Part shown: positions 25,442-34,390 of the stretch, piece by piece
Position numbering within the stretch: position 1 is the stretch's first letter
Layout: every line of letters begins with the position of its first letter
Assembly: GCA_017302435.1 (NCBI GenBank)
Contig: JAFLDL010000003.1
Location: forward strand, 1-64,000
DNA from: Candidatus Accumulibacter necessarius
Lineage (GTDB): Bacteria; Pseudomonadota; Gammaproteobacteria; Burkholderiales; Rhodocyclaceae
Reading direction: 5' to 3'
Length of the DNA stretch: 64,000 nucleotides
The notes under the pieces: model-generated
Database searches by the model: none
What the model was told of the DNA's origin: nothing
What the model saw: the letters and a program-made list of their open reading frames with translations, nothing else
Translations under genes and position numbers: made by a program

Positions 25442-25530
25442 TGCACCTAGCGAATTGAAGCATATTTTTCAGAGGCTTGGCGAGGGTGTTCGCAGCTTTT
25501 CTCCCTTCCCGGCGAGATGTCTCCCGATGG
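25442..25530 (-). promoter_or_regulatory. probable CRISPR leader, overlapping the cas6 3' end
   Basis: If the array is read on the minus strand, the leader must lie just right of 25441. That DNA is locally AT-rich (TGAAAAATATGCTTCAATTC on the minus strand) in a GC-rich region, as leaders are. It also encodes the last codons of cas6, whose stop is at 25447, so coding and leader functions would overlap. Repeats nearest this side are perfect, as expected at the leader end. Confidence 0.55.
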
Positions 25531-26478
25531 CGGGTTGGCCATCGTGTATCGGCCTAGCCCGAAGGCGGCTTCCTTGCCCACGTGCAGCCATTCCCCGAGT
25601 TGCAGCAGTGGAATGAACGGCGCGAGGCGACCTTCGAGCTGCCATGTGCCGATGACGCCACCGAGGGCCATCTTCTGCTGTTGTCGCGACGAGAAGCGGG
25701 TCCAGTCCAGCCAGGTCAGGCTTTTCTCCTCGCGGATTTCGGCACAGCCAGCGCTCAGCGCTGCGAAATCTTCCACCAGCGGACCCATCCCGGCATGGAA
25801 CTCGGCGAGCAGGCTGGCCCGTCGGGCCAGTGCCATCAGCAACGTGCGCGCCTGCAGCTTTTCCGGGGGCAGGGCACGGCCGTTCTGCTGCAGGCGCAGC
25901 GGGGTGTCAAAGCGAAGCGTGGCGGCGATCGTCATCGAGTTGTCGGTCTGGCCTGCAAGGGAAATCAGCGGCGCGTGCGCGGTGATCGTGCCGACCTCCG
26001 GGCGGTGGATTTCCTCGTCGCCGGCCTCGCCGCAGTGCACCACGCGAACGAGATCCGCCGTGCCGTCACCTGCGCCGACGCCACGCGCGAGCGCTCGTCG
26101 CCAGGCGAGGATGATCAGCGGCAGTTCCTGCAGCGCCCGGCCGATCAGCACATGGTGAAAAGTCAGCGTCTCGCCGGCGGCAAGCACTCGGCTGCCCCAG
26201 GCGGGCGGTTCGATGACGTGGGGCGCGGGAATCTGCGAGAACTTCTGCAGGTTGTGCGTAACCGGAGGTGGTGGCGCGAAGACTGCCGGATAGGGGCAGG
26301 AGCCGATCAGAGGGCAGCCGGAACAGTCCTTCTGCCGGGTCATGCAGGCGAGCTGGCGCAGGGCGTGGCCGAAGGCGCCGCGCAGCAGCGAGCCGGAATA
26401 GTCGGGCAGGCGAATCGGCTGCCGGGCCTGGAACTCGAAGCGGTAGCGGGCGACCGGGAAGGATGTGGCTTGGTTCAT
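25447..26478 (-). CDS. cas6: Cas6 pre-crRNA endoribonuclease
   Basis: The protein has 343 residues. It has a RAMP-type structure: RYRFEFQARQPIRLPDYSGS and LLRGAFGHALRQLACM at the start, a cysteine cluster DCSGCPLIGSCPYP, and the glycine-rich loop HVGKEAAFGLGRYTM near the end. Cas6 cuts the array transcript within repeats, leaving the 8-nt handle. The tail after GLGRYTM (about 35 residues) is unlike the rest and is encoded by DNA that may be the leader. It lies five bases from the last repeat. Confidence 0.88.
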   Translation of the reverse strand: MNQATSFPVARYRFEFQARQPIRLPDYSGSLLRGAFGHALRQLACMTRQKDCSGCPLIGSCPYPAVFAPPPPVTHNLQKFSQIPAPHVIEPPAWGSRVLAAGETLTFHHVLIGRALQELPLIILAWRRALARGVGAGDGTADLVRVVHCGEAGDEEIHRPEVGTITAHAPLISLAGQTDNSMTIAATLRFDTPLRLQQNGRALPPEKLQARTLLMALARRASLLAEFHAGMGPLVEDFAALSAGCAEIREEKSLTWLDWTRFSSRQQQKMALGGVIGTWQLEGRLAPFIPLLQLGEWLHVGKEAAFGLGRYTMANPPSGDISPGREKSCEHPRQASEKYASIR

Positions 26479-26577
26479 GGGGTACGCATTCCCAGGAGCT
26501 TGTGAGCTTTCGCTTGATTAGCGGTGGAGGAGAAAGCTGCGGAGGGTTCGAGCTTCATGTGGGCCAGGGTTCGGTGA

Positions 26578-26673
26578 CTAGAACAGTTTCTTGCGCAGTG
26601 TGTTGAGGATTTTGCGCAGGCTGCTTTCCTCGGCGATTATCGTGGCGCTCTCGACTGCCTGCTCCCCATGCGA
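26578..26673 (-). pseudogene. severed C-terminal tail of the first DxTHG CARF-HEPN gene
   Basis: Reading on in frame past the TGA at 26674-26676 gives 31 residues, SHGEQAVESATIIAEE then SSLRKILNTLRKKLF, ending at a TAG (26578-26580). The intact paralogue at 36057 ends [20 protein letters not shown] then [10 protein letters not shown], so this is the lost tail. In the paralogue the codon at the stop position is CGA, so a single C-to-T change explains the break. Confidence 0.85.
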
Positions 26674-27744
26674 TCAGACGCCGTGCGCAAGAGCATTGCG
26701 CAGGTCCTTTAGCTGCCCGGCCGCAGGTGTTGTCTTTCTGACGTCGTCGAAGGCGTCGTCGCGCACCTTGGGGTCGGTGTCATTGCATTTCGCAGCGAAG
26801 CAGGTACGAGTGACAAAAGACTCGTACAGGAAGGTGGCGGCGCGCAGATAGTCGCTCCGTTTGAGGTAGGCGTCGGCGAGGGACAGTTCGCGGTCGTGAC
26901 GTGTTGGCCCGCGAAACCAGCCGATGCGCTCCTTCAGCGTCTCGCGGAAAAGTCCGCCGAGCGGGCCGTCGTGGGTCTCGATCGAAGGAAACACGCTCCG
27001 CAGGTTCTTGACCGCGAGTTCCGGATTGCTGCTGCGTTCGCAGTAAGCGGCCTTGGCCAGTAACTTGGCACGCGCCTCGGGCATGTGGTCCCTGACGAGC
27101 AGCGGCGCGAACACGCCGTAGTCCCCGTCCTTGTCGTAGGTGGCCAGGGCATCGACCCAGTCGAGCATGGCCAGCAGGCCGCCAAGCCTGAGCACTGGCG
27201 TTTCGCCTTCAGGCGGCGTCATCTCCAGCGCGCCGTAATAGATTTCCTCGACTTCGACGCGAACGACTCTTCCCAGATAGCGTGCGGCCACCAGTGCGAG
27301 CATCGGCAGGTGGCGAAAACCGTGCGTGACATCGATCCAGAGGCGCTCGCCGGGCTGCAGGACGGCCGCCAGGCGACGCAGAATCTCGGCTTGCTCGGCC
27401 TCGTCACGGGCATAAGGGATCAGCAGGCAGTCGACGGGGATGCCGAGCCGTTTTGCGAGCTGTTGGCGCGGTACATTGAGCAGGTGCTCGCAGACGTTCC
27501 CGGCCGCGACGGCATCGATCAGGGGCAGCATGGCGTCCCCATCGACGCCGTCGCGGTCAAAGAAGATCTCCCACATGCTGCTGGGCGTTCCCAGCAGGAT
27601 CAGGCGATCGGGTTTCAGAAACTTGGTCAGAGCCAGTCCGAAGAAGGTCTCGGCGTACGCGACATCGGTATTGAAGCGGTAGGTGGCCGTGCGGTAGCCC
27701 TTCCGCGGGTCGCCCTTGCCGAGAAAACTGATGAGGGTGGTCAT
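26674..27744 (-). CDS. DxTHG-type (TM1812/Csx2-like) CARF-HEPN protein, nonsense-shortened
   Basis: The protein has 356 residues from the ATG at 27744 (GGAG six bases upstream). The N-terminal CARF-type Rossmann domain begins [20 protein letters not shown] and holds [12 protein letters not shown], the DxTHG motif. The C-terminal HEPN half ends with RNALAHGV, which contains the RxxxxH RNase motif. Such proteins are RNases switched on by cyclic oligoadenylate from Cas10. The frame stops two residues after the HEPN histidine, 32 codons before the ancestral stop. Activity may survive, since the catalytic pair is kept. Confidence 0.85.
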   Translation of the reverse strand: MTTLISFLGKGDPRKGYRTATYRFNTDVAYAETFFGLALTKFLKPDRLILLGTPSSMWEIFFDRDGVDGDAMLPLIDAVAAGNVCEHLLNVPRQQLAKRLGIPVDCLLIPYARDEAEQAEILRRLAAVLQPGERLWIDVTHGFRHLPMLALVAARYLGRVVRVEVEEIYYGALEMTPPEGETPVLRLGGLLAMLDWVDALATYDKDGDYGVFAPLLVRDHMPEARAKLLAKAAYCERSSNPELAVKNLRSVFPSIETHDGPLGGLFRETLKERIGWFRGPTRHDRELSLADAYLKRSDYLRAATFLYESFVTRTCFAAKCNDTDPKVRDDAFDDVRKTTPAAGQLKDLRNALAHGV

Positions 27745-27829
27745 GGGCATGCTCCGGGTTGCTGGTCGTCGAGAGTGATCAACCCAGCTACTCGCCTTTT
27801 GGCTGTCAGTCTGCTCTGACGGACGCAGC

Positions 27830-28993
27830 TCATGATTCCAGCGCGCTCAGCCAGGCCTGAAACTCCTGCTTACGCTCTTTCTTGCCGGGCCAGCCGGTCC
27901 ACTTGATGACTTCGCGTAGCAGCGCGGCTGCCTCACGGCGCGCGGTCGGGCCTTGCCATTGCACAGCCTCCTGGAAAAGTTTCAAGCGTTCCTGGTCGAT
28001 CGGTGAGCCTGGCTGGTAGTTTGGTTTTGCCTTCGCAGCATCGAAAGCGCTGCGCAAGACCTCGATGCGGCCACGGGCGGCTTCCAGTTCCTGGTCTTCC
28101 GGCGAGAGTTGCGCGCGGCGCGCCGCCTCGGCTGCTGCTGCTGCCCGCTGACGCCCTTGATCCTCCACGCGCCGCCGCTCTTCGGCAGCCGCGGGGTCTT
28201 CGGCCAGCGCGCCGTAGCCGACTGCGGTCTTGGCACCGAAACCCAACCAGGCGAAGGCGTGCTCGATGATCGGGTCGAGGGTGGTCTTCCAGTCGGGGCA
28301 CTCAGCCGGCAGGCGTGCGGGATCGCAGGTGACTACGAAGCGGAAGGCTGAGTGCGCGGGGACAGCCAGAAAGGGAATCGGATTGGGTTTGCCGGCGTCG
28401 TGTGGCGTGCCCTTGTTCTGGTAGTAGTCGCCGAGGTGGGGTGTCATGATCTCGACGACAAGGCTGTCGCCGAACGGCTGCGGAAAGACATCCCAGCAGG
28501 CCAGCGCGCCGCGCATCGCGTCGGCGCCCTGCAGTTCCTGGCCGAAGAGCGCGTCGATCAGCGGTTGCGTGATCGCTGCATCGCCGTCGTCGCGAAGCTC
28601 GTTCGCCGCCTGACGCAGCACGCCCTTGACTCCGCTGCCGGCAAGGTAGGGGAGGCCGTAGGGCGTGAGGAAAGCGAAGCCGTTGTCGACCGGGTGTTCG
28701 AGTCCGAGTCCAGTGGCGAAGGGTGCGGTCGACACGGCTTCGATGATGTGGCGCTGTGGTTCTGGCAGAGTCACGGCGAGGGCCTGCTGGCGGCGGCGTA
28801 GTGCGTCGAGCACCGGGAGGGCAGCGCCGAGGGCCAGGCATTGACGTAGCGCCTCGGCTTTGCCGTTTTTGTCGATCAGCCAGTTGCCCTCCCGCCAGAT
28901 CTCGAAATAGAGGTTGAAGCGATGACCGGGCGGACAATTGCGAAAGCCGGCGGCGGCTTTGACGACGTATTTGGGAACGGCAGCGTCGTTCAT
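27830..28993 (-). CDS. cmr6: type III-B RAMP protein Cmr6
   Basis: The protein has 387 residues from the ATG at 28993, which overlaps the cmr5 stop. The Cmr6 pattern is visible: FATGLGLEHPVDNGFAFLTP followed by GLPYLAGSGVKGVLRQAANE and FGAKTAVGYGAL, the glycine-rich RAMP loop. After it comes a long charged coiled region (EERRRVEDQGRQRAAAAAEA) and a small helical end, an extension beyond the usual 250-300 residues. It caps the Cmr effector near the crRNA 3' end. It is the last gene of the cmr block. Confidence 0.88.
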   Translation of the reverse strand: MNDAAVPKYVVKAAAGFRNCPPGHRFNLYFEIWREGNWLIDKNGKAEALRQCLALGAALPVLDALRRRQQALAVTLPEPQRHIIEAVSTAPFATGLGLEHPVDNGFAFLTPYGLPYLAGSGVKGVLRQAANELRDDGDAAITQPLIDALFGQELQGADAMRGALACWDVFPQPFGDSLVVEIMTPHLGDYYQNKGTPHDAGKPNPIPFLAVPAHSAFRFVVTCDPARLPAECPDWKTTLDPIIEHAFAWLGFGAKTAVGYGALAEDPAAAEERRRVEDQGRQRAAAAAEAARRAQLSPEDQELEAARGRIEVLRSAFDAAKAKPNYQPGSPIDQERLKLFQEAVQWQGPTARREAAALLREVIKWTGWPGKKERKQEFQAWLSALES

Positions 28994-29352
28994 CACGCGC
29001 CCTCCACGGCATCCGCGAACTGGCGTAGCCACCGGAGCATGGCCAGCGTTTCGTCAGTGGCGCGCATCACGTCTTGCGCGCCGGCGTTGAAGAAGGCATT
29101 CATCGCCGATCGAAAATCGGCGGGGACGATCTGACGCTTCGCCAGCCAGCCGAGCACGTCTTCGAGAAGGACCGATGCGGCGCGATTGTTGCTGCCGGTG
29201 CGCGAGTGGTAGTAGGCGAGTGTCGCCATCAGTCCGTTGCCCATGATCAGTGCGGGAGCGCCCTTGACCATCTCGCGGTAGCCGTCAACCACGGTGTTGC
29301 GGTTCGCGCGTTCCCAGGCGTACTGCGCGCGCTGCTGGTCGAGGGTGTTCAT
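28993..29352 (-). CDS. cmr5: type III-B small subunit Cmr5
   Basis: The protein has 119 residues, all helical: MNTLDQQRAQYAWERANRN, YREMVKGAPALIMGNGLMAT and LGWLAKRQIV are the Cmr5 signature. It forms the inner filament of the effector. It overlaps cmr4 by four bases (ATGA) and cmr6 by one. Confidence 0.92.
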   Translation of the reverse strand: MNTLDQQRAQYAWERANRNTVVDGYREMVKGAPALIMGNGLMATLAYYHSRTGSNNRAASVLLEDVLGWLAKRQIVPADFRSAMNAFFNAGAQDVMRATDETLAMLRWLRQFADAVEGA

Positions 29353-30266
29353 CGACGGTCTCCCGCGGCGGCGTGGATGATGATCAGGCCGCGGCCGGTG
29401 GTCGCGTCGCCACCGACCTGCAGCAGATGGTCGTGCAGGCCGCGGCGGTCGCCCTGATCGTGGAGCACGGCGGCGAGCACGTGCTCGGCGTCGAGGAGAT
29501 CTTCCCTGTCTGGACCCTTGCGGCGCTCAACACTGGCCAGCAGCAGACCGGCGAGAAGCGTTTCGGGTGGCAGGTTCTCGGTGTAGAACAGCGCGCCGTC
29601 GGCGGCCGTTCCGGTCTTGTCGTCGATTTTGACGTGCGCTTCGACAACGGTCGCATTACGGACGAAGTGCCCGAAATCGGTGTCCGAGAGCACGACGAGG
29701 TCATTCTTCAGCTTGTTGCGGAAGAACTCGTGCTCGTCGCCGGGTGGCAGGGCGTTCGTGGCCAGCCAGTCGGCGATGGCAGTGACCTTGGCGTCGGCTG
29801 TCCCGGCAAAATCGAACACCTCAAGCAGAAGCCGCTGGTTGGTCAGGATGGCCGCATTCGCAAGTCGAGCGTTGCCTTCGTCGACGCTCGGTACGGCCCA
29901 TGCCGCAGTGCTTCCGGCGAGGCGTTTGAGTCGTGCCAGGGCGCTCGGGCAGGTGGCGTGCACGAAGGTGTTGCGCAGCGAGCGCACCGGGAAGGTGACC
30001 AGGGTGGCATCACTGAAGGCGATCGCGCCGGCGTGGTCGGCGGCGTTGCGCTCGGGTCCGAACAGGCGGCTGATCAGCTCGTTATCCTGCCAGGTACGCG
30101 TGAAGTGGTGCCGCACGGCGCCCTTCAGGCCGGAGCCGGCGATCAGCGGATGGCCGGTGTGGACTTCGCGCTGAATCGGGTTGTCGATGACACCGATCGC
30201 CTGACCGGCGCCCATGTGGACGGGGCTGGCGCAGGAGTAGAAAACGAGTTGCTGGGCTTCGAACAT
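29349..30266 (-). CDS. cmr4: type III-B backbone RAMP/RNase Cmr4
   Basis: The protein has 305 residues from the ATG at 30266 (GAAAGGC upstream). The start MFEAQQLVFYSCASPVHMG then GAGQAIGVIDNPIQREVHTG and PLIAGSGLKGAVRHHF is the Cmr4 pattern. The conserved Asp that cuts target RNA in Cmr4 lies in this early loop; DNPIQRE contains a candidate. The glycine-rich loop GGDATTGRGLIIIH is near the end. It forms the filament that cleaves RNA at 6-nt steps. Confidence 0.92.
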   Translation of the reverse strand: MFEAQQLVFYSCASPVHMGAGQAIGVIDNPIQREVHTGHPLIAGSGLKGAVRHHFTRTWQDNELISRLFGPERNAADHAGAIAFSDATLVTFPVRSLRNTFVHATCPSALARLKRLAGSTAAWAVPSVDEGNARLANAAILTNQRLLLEVFDFAGTADAKVTAIADWLATNALPPGDEHEFFRNKLKNDLVVLSDTDFGHFVRNATVVEAHVKIDDKTGTAADGALFYTENLPPETLLAGLLLASVERRKGPDREDLLDAEHVLAAVLHDQGDRRGLHDHLLQVGGDATTGRGLIIIHAAAGDRR

Positions 30267-30335
30267 GGAGATGGCCTTTCGTCGAGGATCAGGTTGCAGC
30301 GTTGGCATTGAATTGGCGAGTCGGGAGTGAAACGG

Positions 30336-31499
30336 TCACGGTGTATGTCTCCTCCAAAGTCCGAGCCAGGCGCGGTTGAAGCCTTCCGCGCAGCGTTGTC
30401 GGTCAGGATTATCGCCCCACAGCCCGCCGGCCACCCATTCGGCAAGCTTGCCGACATCGCCGGAAAAGTCGTCGAACCAGTACACGCTGCCGGCCGGAGC
30501 CACCCGTTGGGCGGTTTTGGGCTGCTGCCGCACGAGATCCCAGCCGGAGATGGTGTCGAAGCGCGGGACGGCGGCGCAGGCGAGACGCGCCGAGAAGCCT
30601 TCGCCTTGCAGTCGGTAGTCCCCGGCGGTGCCACAGCGCGTGACACCTTCGGGTAGCCAGCCGCCGGCGAATAGGCCGGGCGTCGCGAGGATGATCCGGA
30701 AGCGGCCGCTGGCGGCGATTTCTTGAGCGGGTACAACGGGTACGGTGAAGGCAATTGCGTGGTGGCGTGCGCCTTTGCCGTCGCCACCGAGTCGCAGGTG
30801 ACCTGATTTTGGCAACTGGCCTGCGTCTCCCTCGCAGCCGACGAGGAATCCGACGGCCTGGTCGAGAGCGATCGCTTCGCTGGTATAGAGCGCGCCGTCG
30901 GCGGCCGTTCGCGAGCCGTGGTCGAGCGCGATGCCCAGCCGGGTTTCGCGCTTGAAGAGATCCGCGCTGCTCAGCGTGCGCGCCGGTAGTTCGCCGCGCA
31001 GGTGGGCAGCCAGCCCGGTGGCGTCGAGCCAGCGGCCAGCCTGTGGCTTGGCCTGCCGGGCGATACGCAGGTGGGCGACGAGTGGCAACTCGCCGCTGGC
31101 CCGGCAGCCGGCCGACGGCGCTGTCGGCTGCAGGGCGACCAGCGATGCGACACCGGGGGCGTCGAAGGCGACGAGGTCGGCCGGCAGTGGCACGATCGCC
31201 TGCGGCGCGCCGGTCTCGGCGCCGACAATGGCGAACGACAGCCAATTGATGGCAAAGCTCCCTGGCTCGTCACGGCTGCCGAGTACCGCGCCCAACGCGC
31301 CGGCGAGTCGGTCGCCGGCATGCGCGAAGCGCGCGAGTTGGCCGGCGTCCTTGCCGAGCAGCGCCGAGCGGAAGGCGCCGGCAAAGAGCGACGGCCAGGG
31401 CGGCATGACGGCTTCGCCGTGTTGCCCGTCGCCGCCGAAGGATTTGTTGCCCCGGATCATCAGCACGTCGAGCGGCTGAACGAAGTGGTAGGTGCTCAT
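30336..31499 (-). CDS. cmr3: type III-B RAMP protein Cmr3
   Basis: The protein has 387 residues from the ATG at 31499, which overlaps the cas10 stop by four bases. The opening YHFVQPLDVLMIRGNKSFGG is typical of Cmr3, which binds the crRNA 5' handle next to Cas10. A glycine-rich region (GLFAGGWLPEGVTR) is present. The reading frame extends upstream to 32468 but that part is antisense to cas10. A 69-base gap follows before cmr4. Confidence 0.9.
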   Translation of the reverse strand: MSTYHFVQPLDVLMIRGNKSFGGDGQHGEAVMPPWPSLFAGAFRSALLGKDAGQLARFAHAGDRLAGALGAVLGSRDEPGSFAINWLSFAIVGAETGAPQAIVPLPADLVAFDAPGVASLVALQPTAPSAGCRASGELPLVAHLRIARQAKPQAGRWLDATGLAAHLRGELPARTLSSADLFKRETRLGIALDHGSRTAADGALYTSEAIALDQAVGFLVGCEGDAGQLPKSGHLRLGGDGKGARHHAIAFTVPVVPAQEIAASGRFRIILATPGLFAGGWLPEGVTRCGTAGDYRLQGEGFSARLACAAVPRFDTISGWDLVRQQPKTAQRVAPAGSVYWFDDFSGDVGKLAEWVAGGLWGDNPDRQRCAEGFNRAWLGLWRRHTP

Positions 31500-34390
31500 C
31501 GAGGTGCTCCTGCTTGTGCGGCAGCCTGGCCGAAGGCACGGCCGTTGCGGGCGAAGAATTCGGCGGTGACCAGCAACTCGCCGAGGACGCGCGCCGTTTC
31601 CGACGGCCTGGTACTTTCGCGACAGGCCAGGTCGACGAACTCCCTGGCGTGCTGCACCACACCGCCCTGCCTTTCGATTTGCCAGGCGAGATTGCTGGCC
31701 AGCATGTGCCGCCAGGCTTCGTCGCTCATGCCGTCGCCGCCACGTTCCGGCAGGCCGGTCAGCCATTCGAGGGTGTTGTACACGGCGCGCCGCGAAACCT
31801 GGGGCTGCGCCAGCGTTTCGGCGAAGCGCAGCAGTAGTCCCAAGGCGGTATCTGCCAGCAGCGGTGCTGCGGGCGTTGTCCCTGCAGCCTGCGCCATGTC
31901 CCAGAAGCGGCTGGTGACGCCGACTTCGCCACCGCCGCGCTTGATGACGCGCAGGCAGCAGGCGTTGCGGCCGTGCATCTTGGCCGCCGCTTCGGCTCGA
32001 CGCAACTCGCGCAGCACGGCCGACAGTGGCGCCTGGTGGTGGGCGACTACGGCGCCGATACTCGCGCTGGCACGGCTGCCCATCATCGGCATTAGGCGGC
32101 CCTTGAGGCGGGCGTAGCCCTTGGCGAGTTGCAGATCCCTGACGTCGATGTCGCCGGGCAAGCCGCTCAAGTCGCCGCTGCCGCTCCAGGCGGCGCGCAG
32201 CAGGAGCATCGCCGGCAGCAGGTCGTCGACCGAGAGCATGGCCAGGACATCGTCGCCGCCGGCATAGAGCAGCTTGCCTTTGCAGACGCTTTCGACGATG
32301 TGTCGAGCGACGTGCGTCGAGAAGTCGTTGAGCGCCGCGGATATGGCGGCGTGGCGCGCCGGGGAGGCCGGCCGCGATGAGTCCAGATAGGCGGCGACCG
32401 CCGGGTCGCCACGGAATGGATCGAGTGACGCGCGGACCTGCGGGTGCCAGGTGGCCGGGAAGCGGCACTGGTAGTCGGGGTCATTGCCGGCCAGCCAGGC
32501 CCCCATATGGTCGCCGTCCATCTGGATCAGCGCGTAGTAGGTTTCGGGTCTGGCGCCGAGCAGTTTGGTGATGTCATCCGCAAGACGCCCTTCGGCCGCG
32601 TCGTCGCGAGCGTCGTCGAGGGCCGATGGCAGGCGCTTGACGATTTCAACGAGGTTGGGTTGCCGCAGCGCGCACAGGCGGGCATGCAGCGAACTCGGAA
32701 GCGCTACGGGTGGGTGCTCGACAATACCGAATTTGCACGACAGCGCCCTGAGCCTTTCAAGCGAATTGTCCGCCAGGCGGCCGAGCGACGTTGCCAGCGC
32801 CATGGTGTGCGTGCTGATCACGAAACGCGCCGGTTTGTCGGCCAGCAACTCGCCCAGATCTTTGACGAACAGCGTCGGCCACACGCGTTTGAGGGTGCAT
32901 ACGCCGCACAGATGTTCGCCCTTGCGGATGCCGAACCGGCCGGCTTGTGCCTGGCGCAGCCATGGCGTCTCGCGACGCTCGCCGGCCGGGATATGCAGTT
33001 GCGCCGTCGCTTCGCTGAGCCATTCACGTTCTCCACACAGCGTGCAGCGGTGGCCGTGCTGTGGCAGGGGCGTAAAGGGACGCAGGCTCTTGGCCGCGGC
33101 GAGGCTGCGTTCGACCAGTTCGTGCACTGCTGGATAGACGATGCCGGCGTTGGGTTTGAAAAATTCGGCTCCGTCGATCCTGACTTCGCGGTTGAGCACT
33201 TTCCAGACCTTTTCTCCGAACAGGCCGTCGGTGCCGTAGGCGGCCAGGGCTTGCCGTAGCCGATCGGCATCGGGGAGGCTGTCGCCGTCGCTACCGATCG
33301 GCCACTCGGCGATGGCCCAGTGCGCTTCGGGGAAGCCGGCGAGTTGGCTGTCGAGTTGCTCCTGCCAGTGCTGCCCGCTGCCACAGTCACCGAGAACGTG
33401 CTGTGCCGCTTCCGCGGCCCAATTGCGGGCCGCCTCACGAACCGCTTCGACGACCTGTCGCGCGAGCTGCTCGGCCTGGCGTGCCGGTACGATGGCCATG
33501 AACTTGTTGGGCAGCGTCGCGGCGAACAGCGGGTTGGCGTCGGTGGCGCGGTGCAGCCAATCGGCGTCGATGGTGGTGAAGCGCTGGCGCCACTGCGCGC
33601 CGCGGCCCGTCGCGTCGGCGACTTCGAGCAGCCAGCGGTCGACCGCGGCGACGCCGCGCAGGTTGGGGAAGGCGATGGCGTCAGGCCCGAGCGCTGCGCA
33701 GATGACCTTGAGACCTTCCCAGACCAGCGAGGACAGCAGGTGCGATCCTGCCCACAGGTCGGAGGTCGAACGGGCCTGGGCGATGAAGCCCTGGACGGGG
33801 CCGAAGCTCATGCTGAGCAGGGCCGGCTCGTCGTCGGCGAGCGCACCGGTGAGCGCCGAAACGGTATCCAGGTGCGTCCAGATCGAGTGGTCCGGGACGC
33901 GGGTGTCGGCGGGCAGGACGCGCCAGAGATCGCCGATCTCCGGCGCGACGAGTGCCGGCTCGGGGCCGAAACGCCAGAAGGCGAGGTAGGTCAGTCGCAG
34001 GTCGGGTTTGCCGTCGGCGTCGCGTTCGATCAGATCGCTGAAGTGTTCGAGGCTGACTGTGCGGATATGCTTCGCCGCGATGTCATCGAGACTGCCAAGG
34101 TCGATCTCTTCGCCGGACAGCGGGTGGATCAGCACCGGCTGATTGGCGAAGCGGACGTTGGCCCACGCGGGCCGCTTCCGTCCGGGTTCGCATGGCCATT
34201 GCGGCCGGTCGGCCGCCGCGGCGAACCAGTCGGCGCGCTTGTCGAAGTCGGCGCCGTTGATGCCGAGCAGTTCGCGAAGGGTTTTTACCGAACCGTGTTC
34301 GTGGCCCACGTCGTCGCGCATCAGGACCAGCGCTTTCTCTGCCGGGTCGTGCAGCCAGGCGGCGAGTTTCTTTTTCCAGAGGCTGTTCAT
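31496..34390 (-). CDS. cas10: Cas10/Cmr2 cyclic-oligoadenylate synthase
   Basis: The protein has 964 residues from the ATG at 34390 (overlapping the cmr1 stop, ATGA). It starts MNSLWKKKLAAWLHDPAEKA, with the HD of the N-terminal domain. Zinc-type cysteines appear in CTLCGEREW and CGVCTLKRVW. The first palm domain has LIQMDGDHMGAWL; the second has LLYAGGDDVLAML with an intact GGDD. Known type III Cas10 proteins with GGDD make cyclic oligoadenylates on target binding, which suits the CARF genes around it. No break is visible. Confidence 0.95.
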   Translation of the reverse strand: MNSLWKKKLAAWLHDPAEKALVLMRDDVGHEHGSVKTLRELLGINGADFDKRADWFAAAADRPQWPCEPGRKRPAWANVRFANQPVLIHPLSGEEIDLGSLDDIAAKHIRTVSLEHFSDLIERDADGKPDLRLTYLAFWRFGPEPALVAPEIGDLWRVLPADTRVPDHSIWTHLDTVSALTGALADDEPALLSMSFGPVQGFIAQARSTSDLWAGSHLLSSLVWEGLKVICAALGPDAIAFPNLRGVAAVDRWLLEVADATGRGAQWRQRFTTIDADWLHRATDANPLFAATLPNKFMAIVPARQAEQLARQVVEAVREAARNWAAEAAQHVLGDCGSGQHWQEQLDSQLAGFPEAHWAIAEWPIGSDGDSLPDADRLRQALAAYGTDGLFGEKVWKVLNREVRIDGAEFFKPNAGIVYPAVHELVERSLAAAKSLRPFTPLPQHGHRCTLCGEREWLSEATAQLHIPAGERRETPWLRQAQAGRFGIRKGEHLCGVCTLKRVWPTLFVKDLGELLADKPARFVISTHTMALATSLGRLADNSLERLRALSCKFGIVEHPPVALPSSLHARLCALRQPNLVEIVKRLPSALDDARDDAAEGRLADDITKLLGARPETYYALIQMDGDHMGAWLAGNDPDYQCRFPATWHPQVRASLDPFRGDPAVAAYLDSSRPASPARHAAISAALNDFSTHVARHIVESVCKGKLLYAGGDDVLAMLSVDDLLPAMLLLRAAWSGSGDLSGLPGDIDVRDLQLAKGYARLKGRLMPMMGSRASASIGAVVAHHQAPLSAVLRELRRAEAAAKMHGRNACCLRVIKRGGGEVGVTSRFWDMAQAAGTTPAAPLLADTALGLLLRFAETLAQPQVSRRAVYNTLEWLTGLPERGGDGMSDEAWRHMLASNLAWQIERQGGVVQHAREFVDLACRESTRPSETARVLGELLVTAEFFARNGRAFGQAAAQAGAPR

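Noticed and set aside
31500..32468. upstream extension of the cmr3 frame
   Set aside because: This part overlaps cas10 in another frame and is unlike Cmr3; the start overlapping the cas10 stop at 31499 fits the operon.
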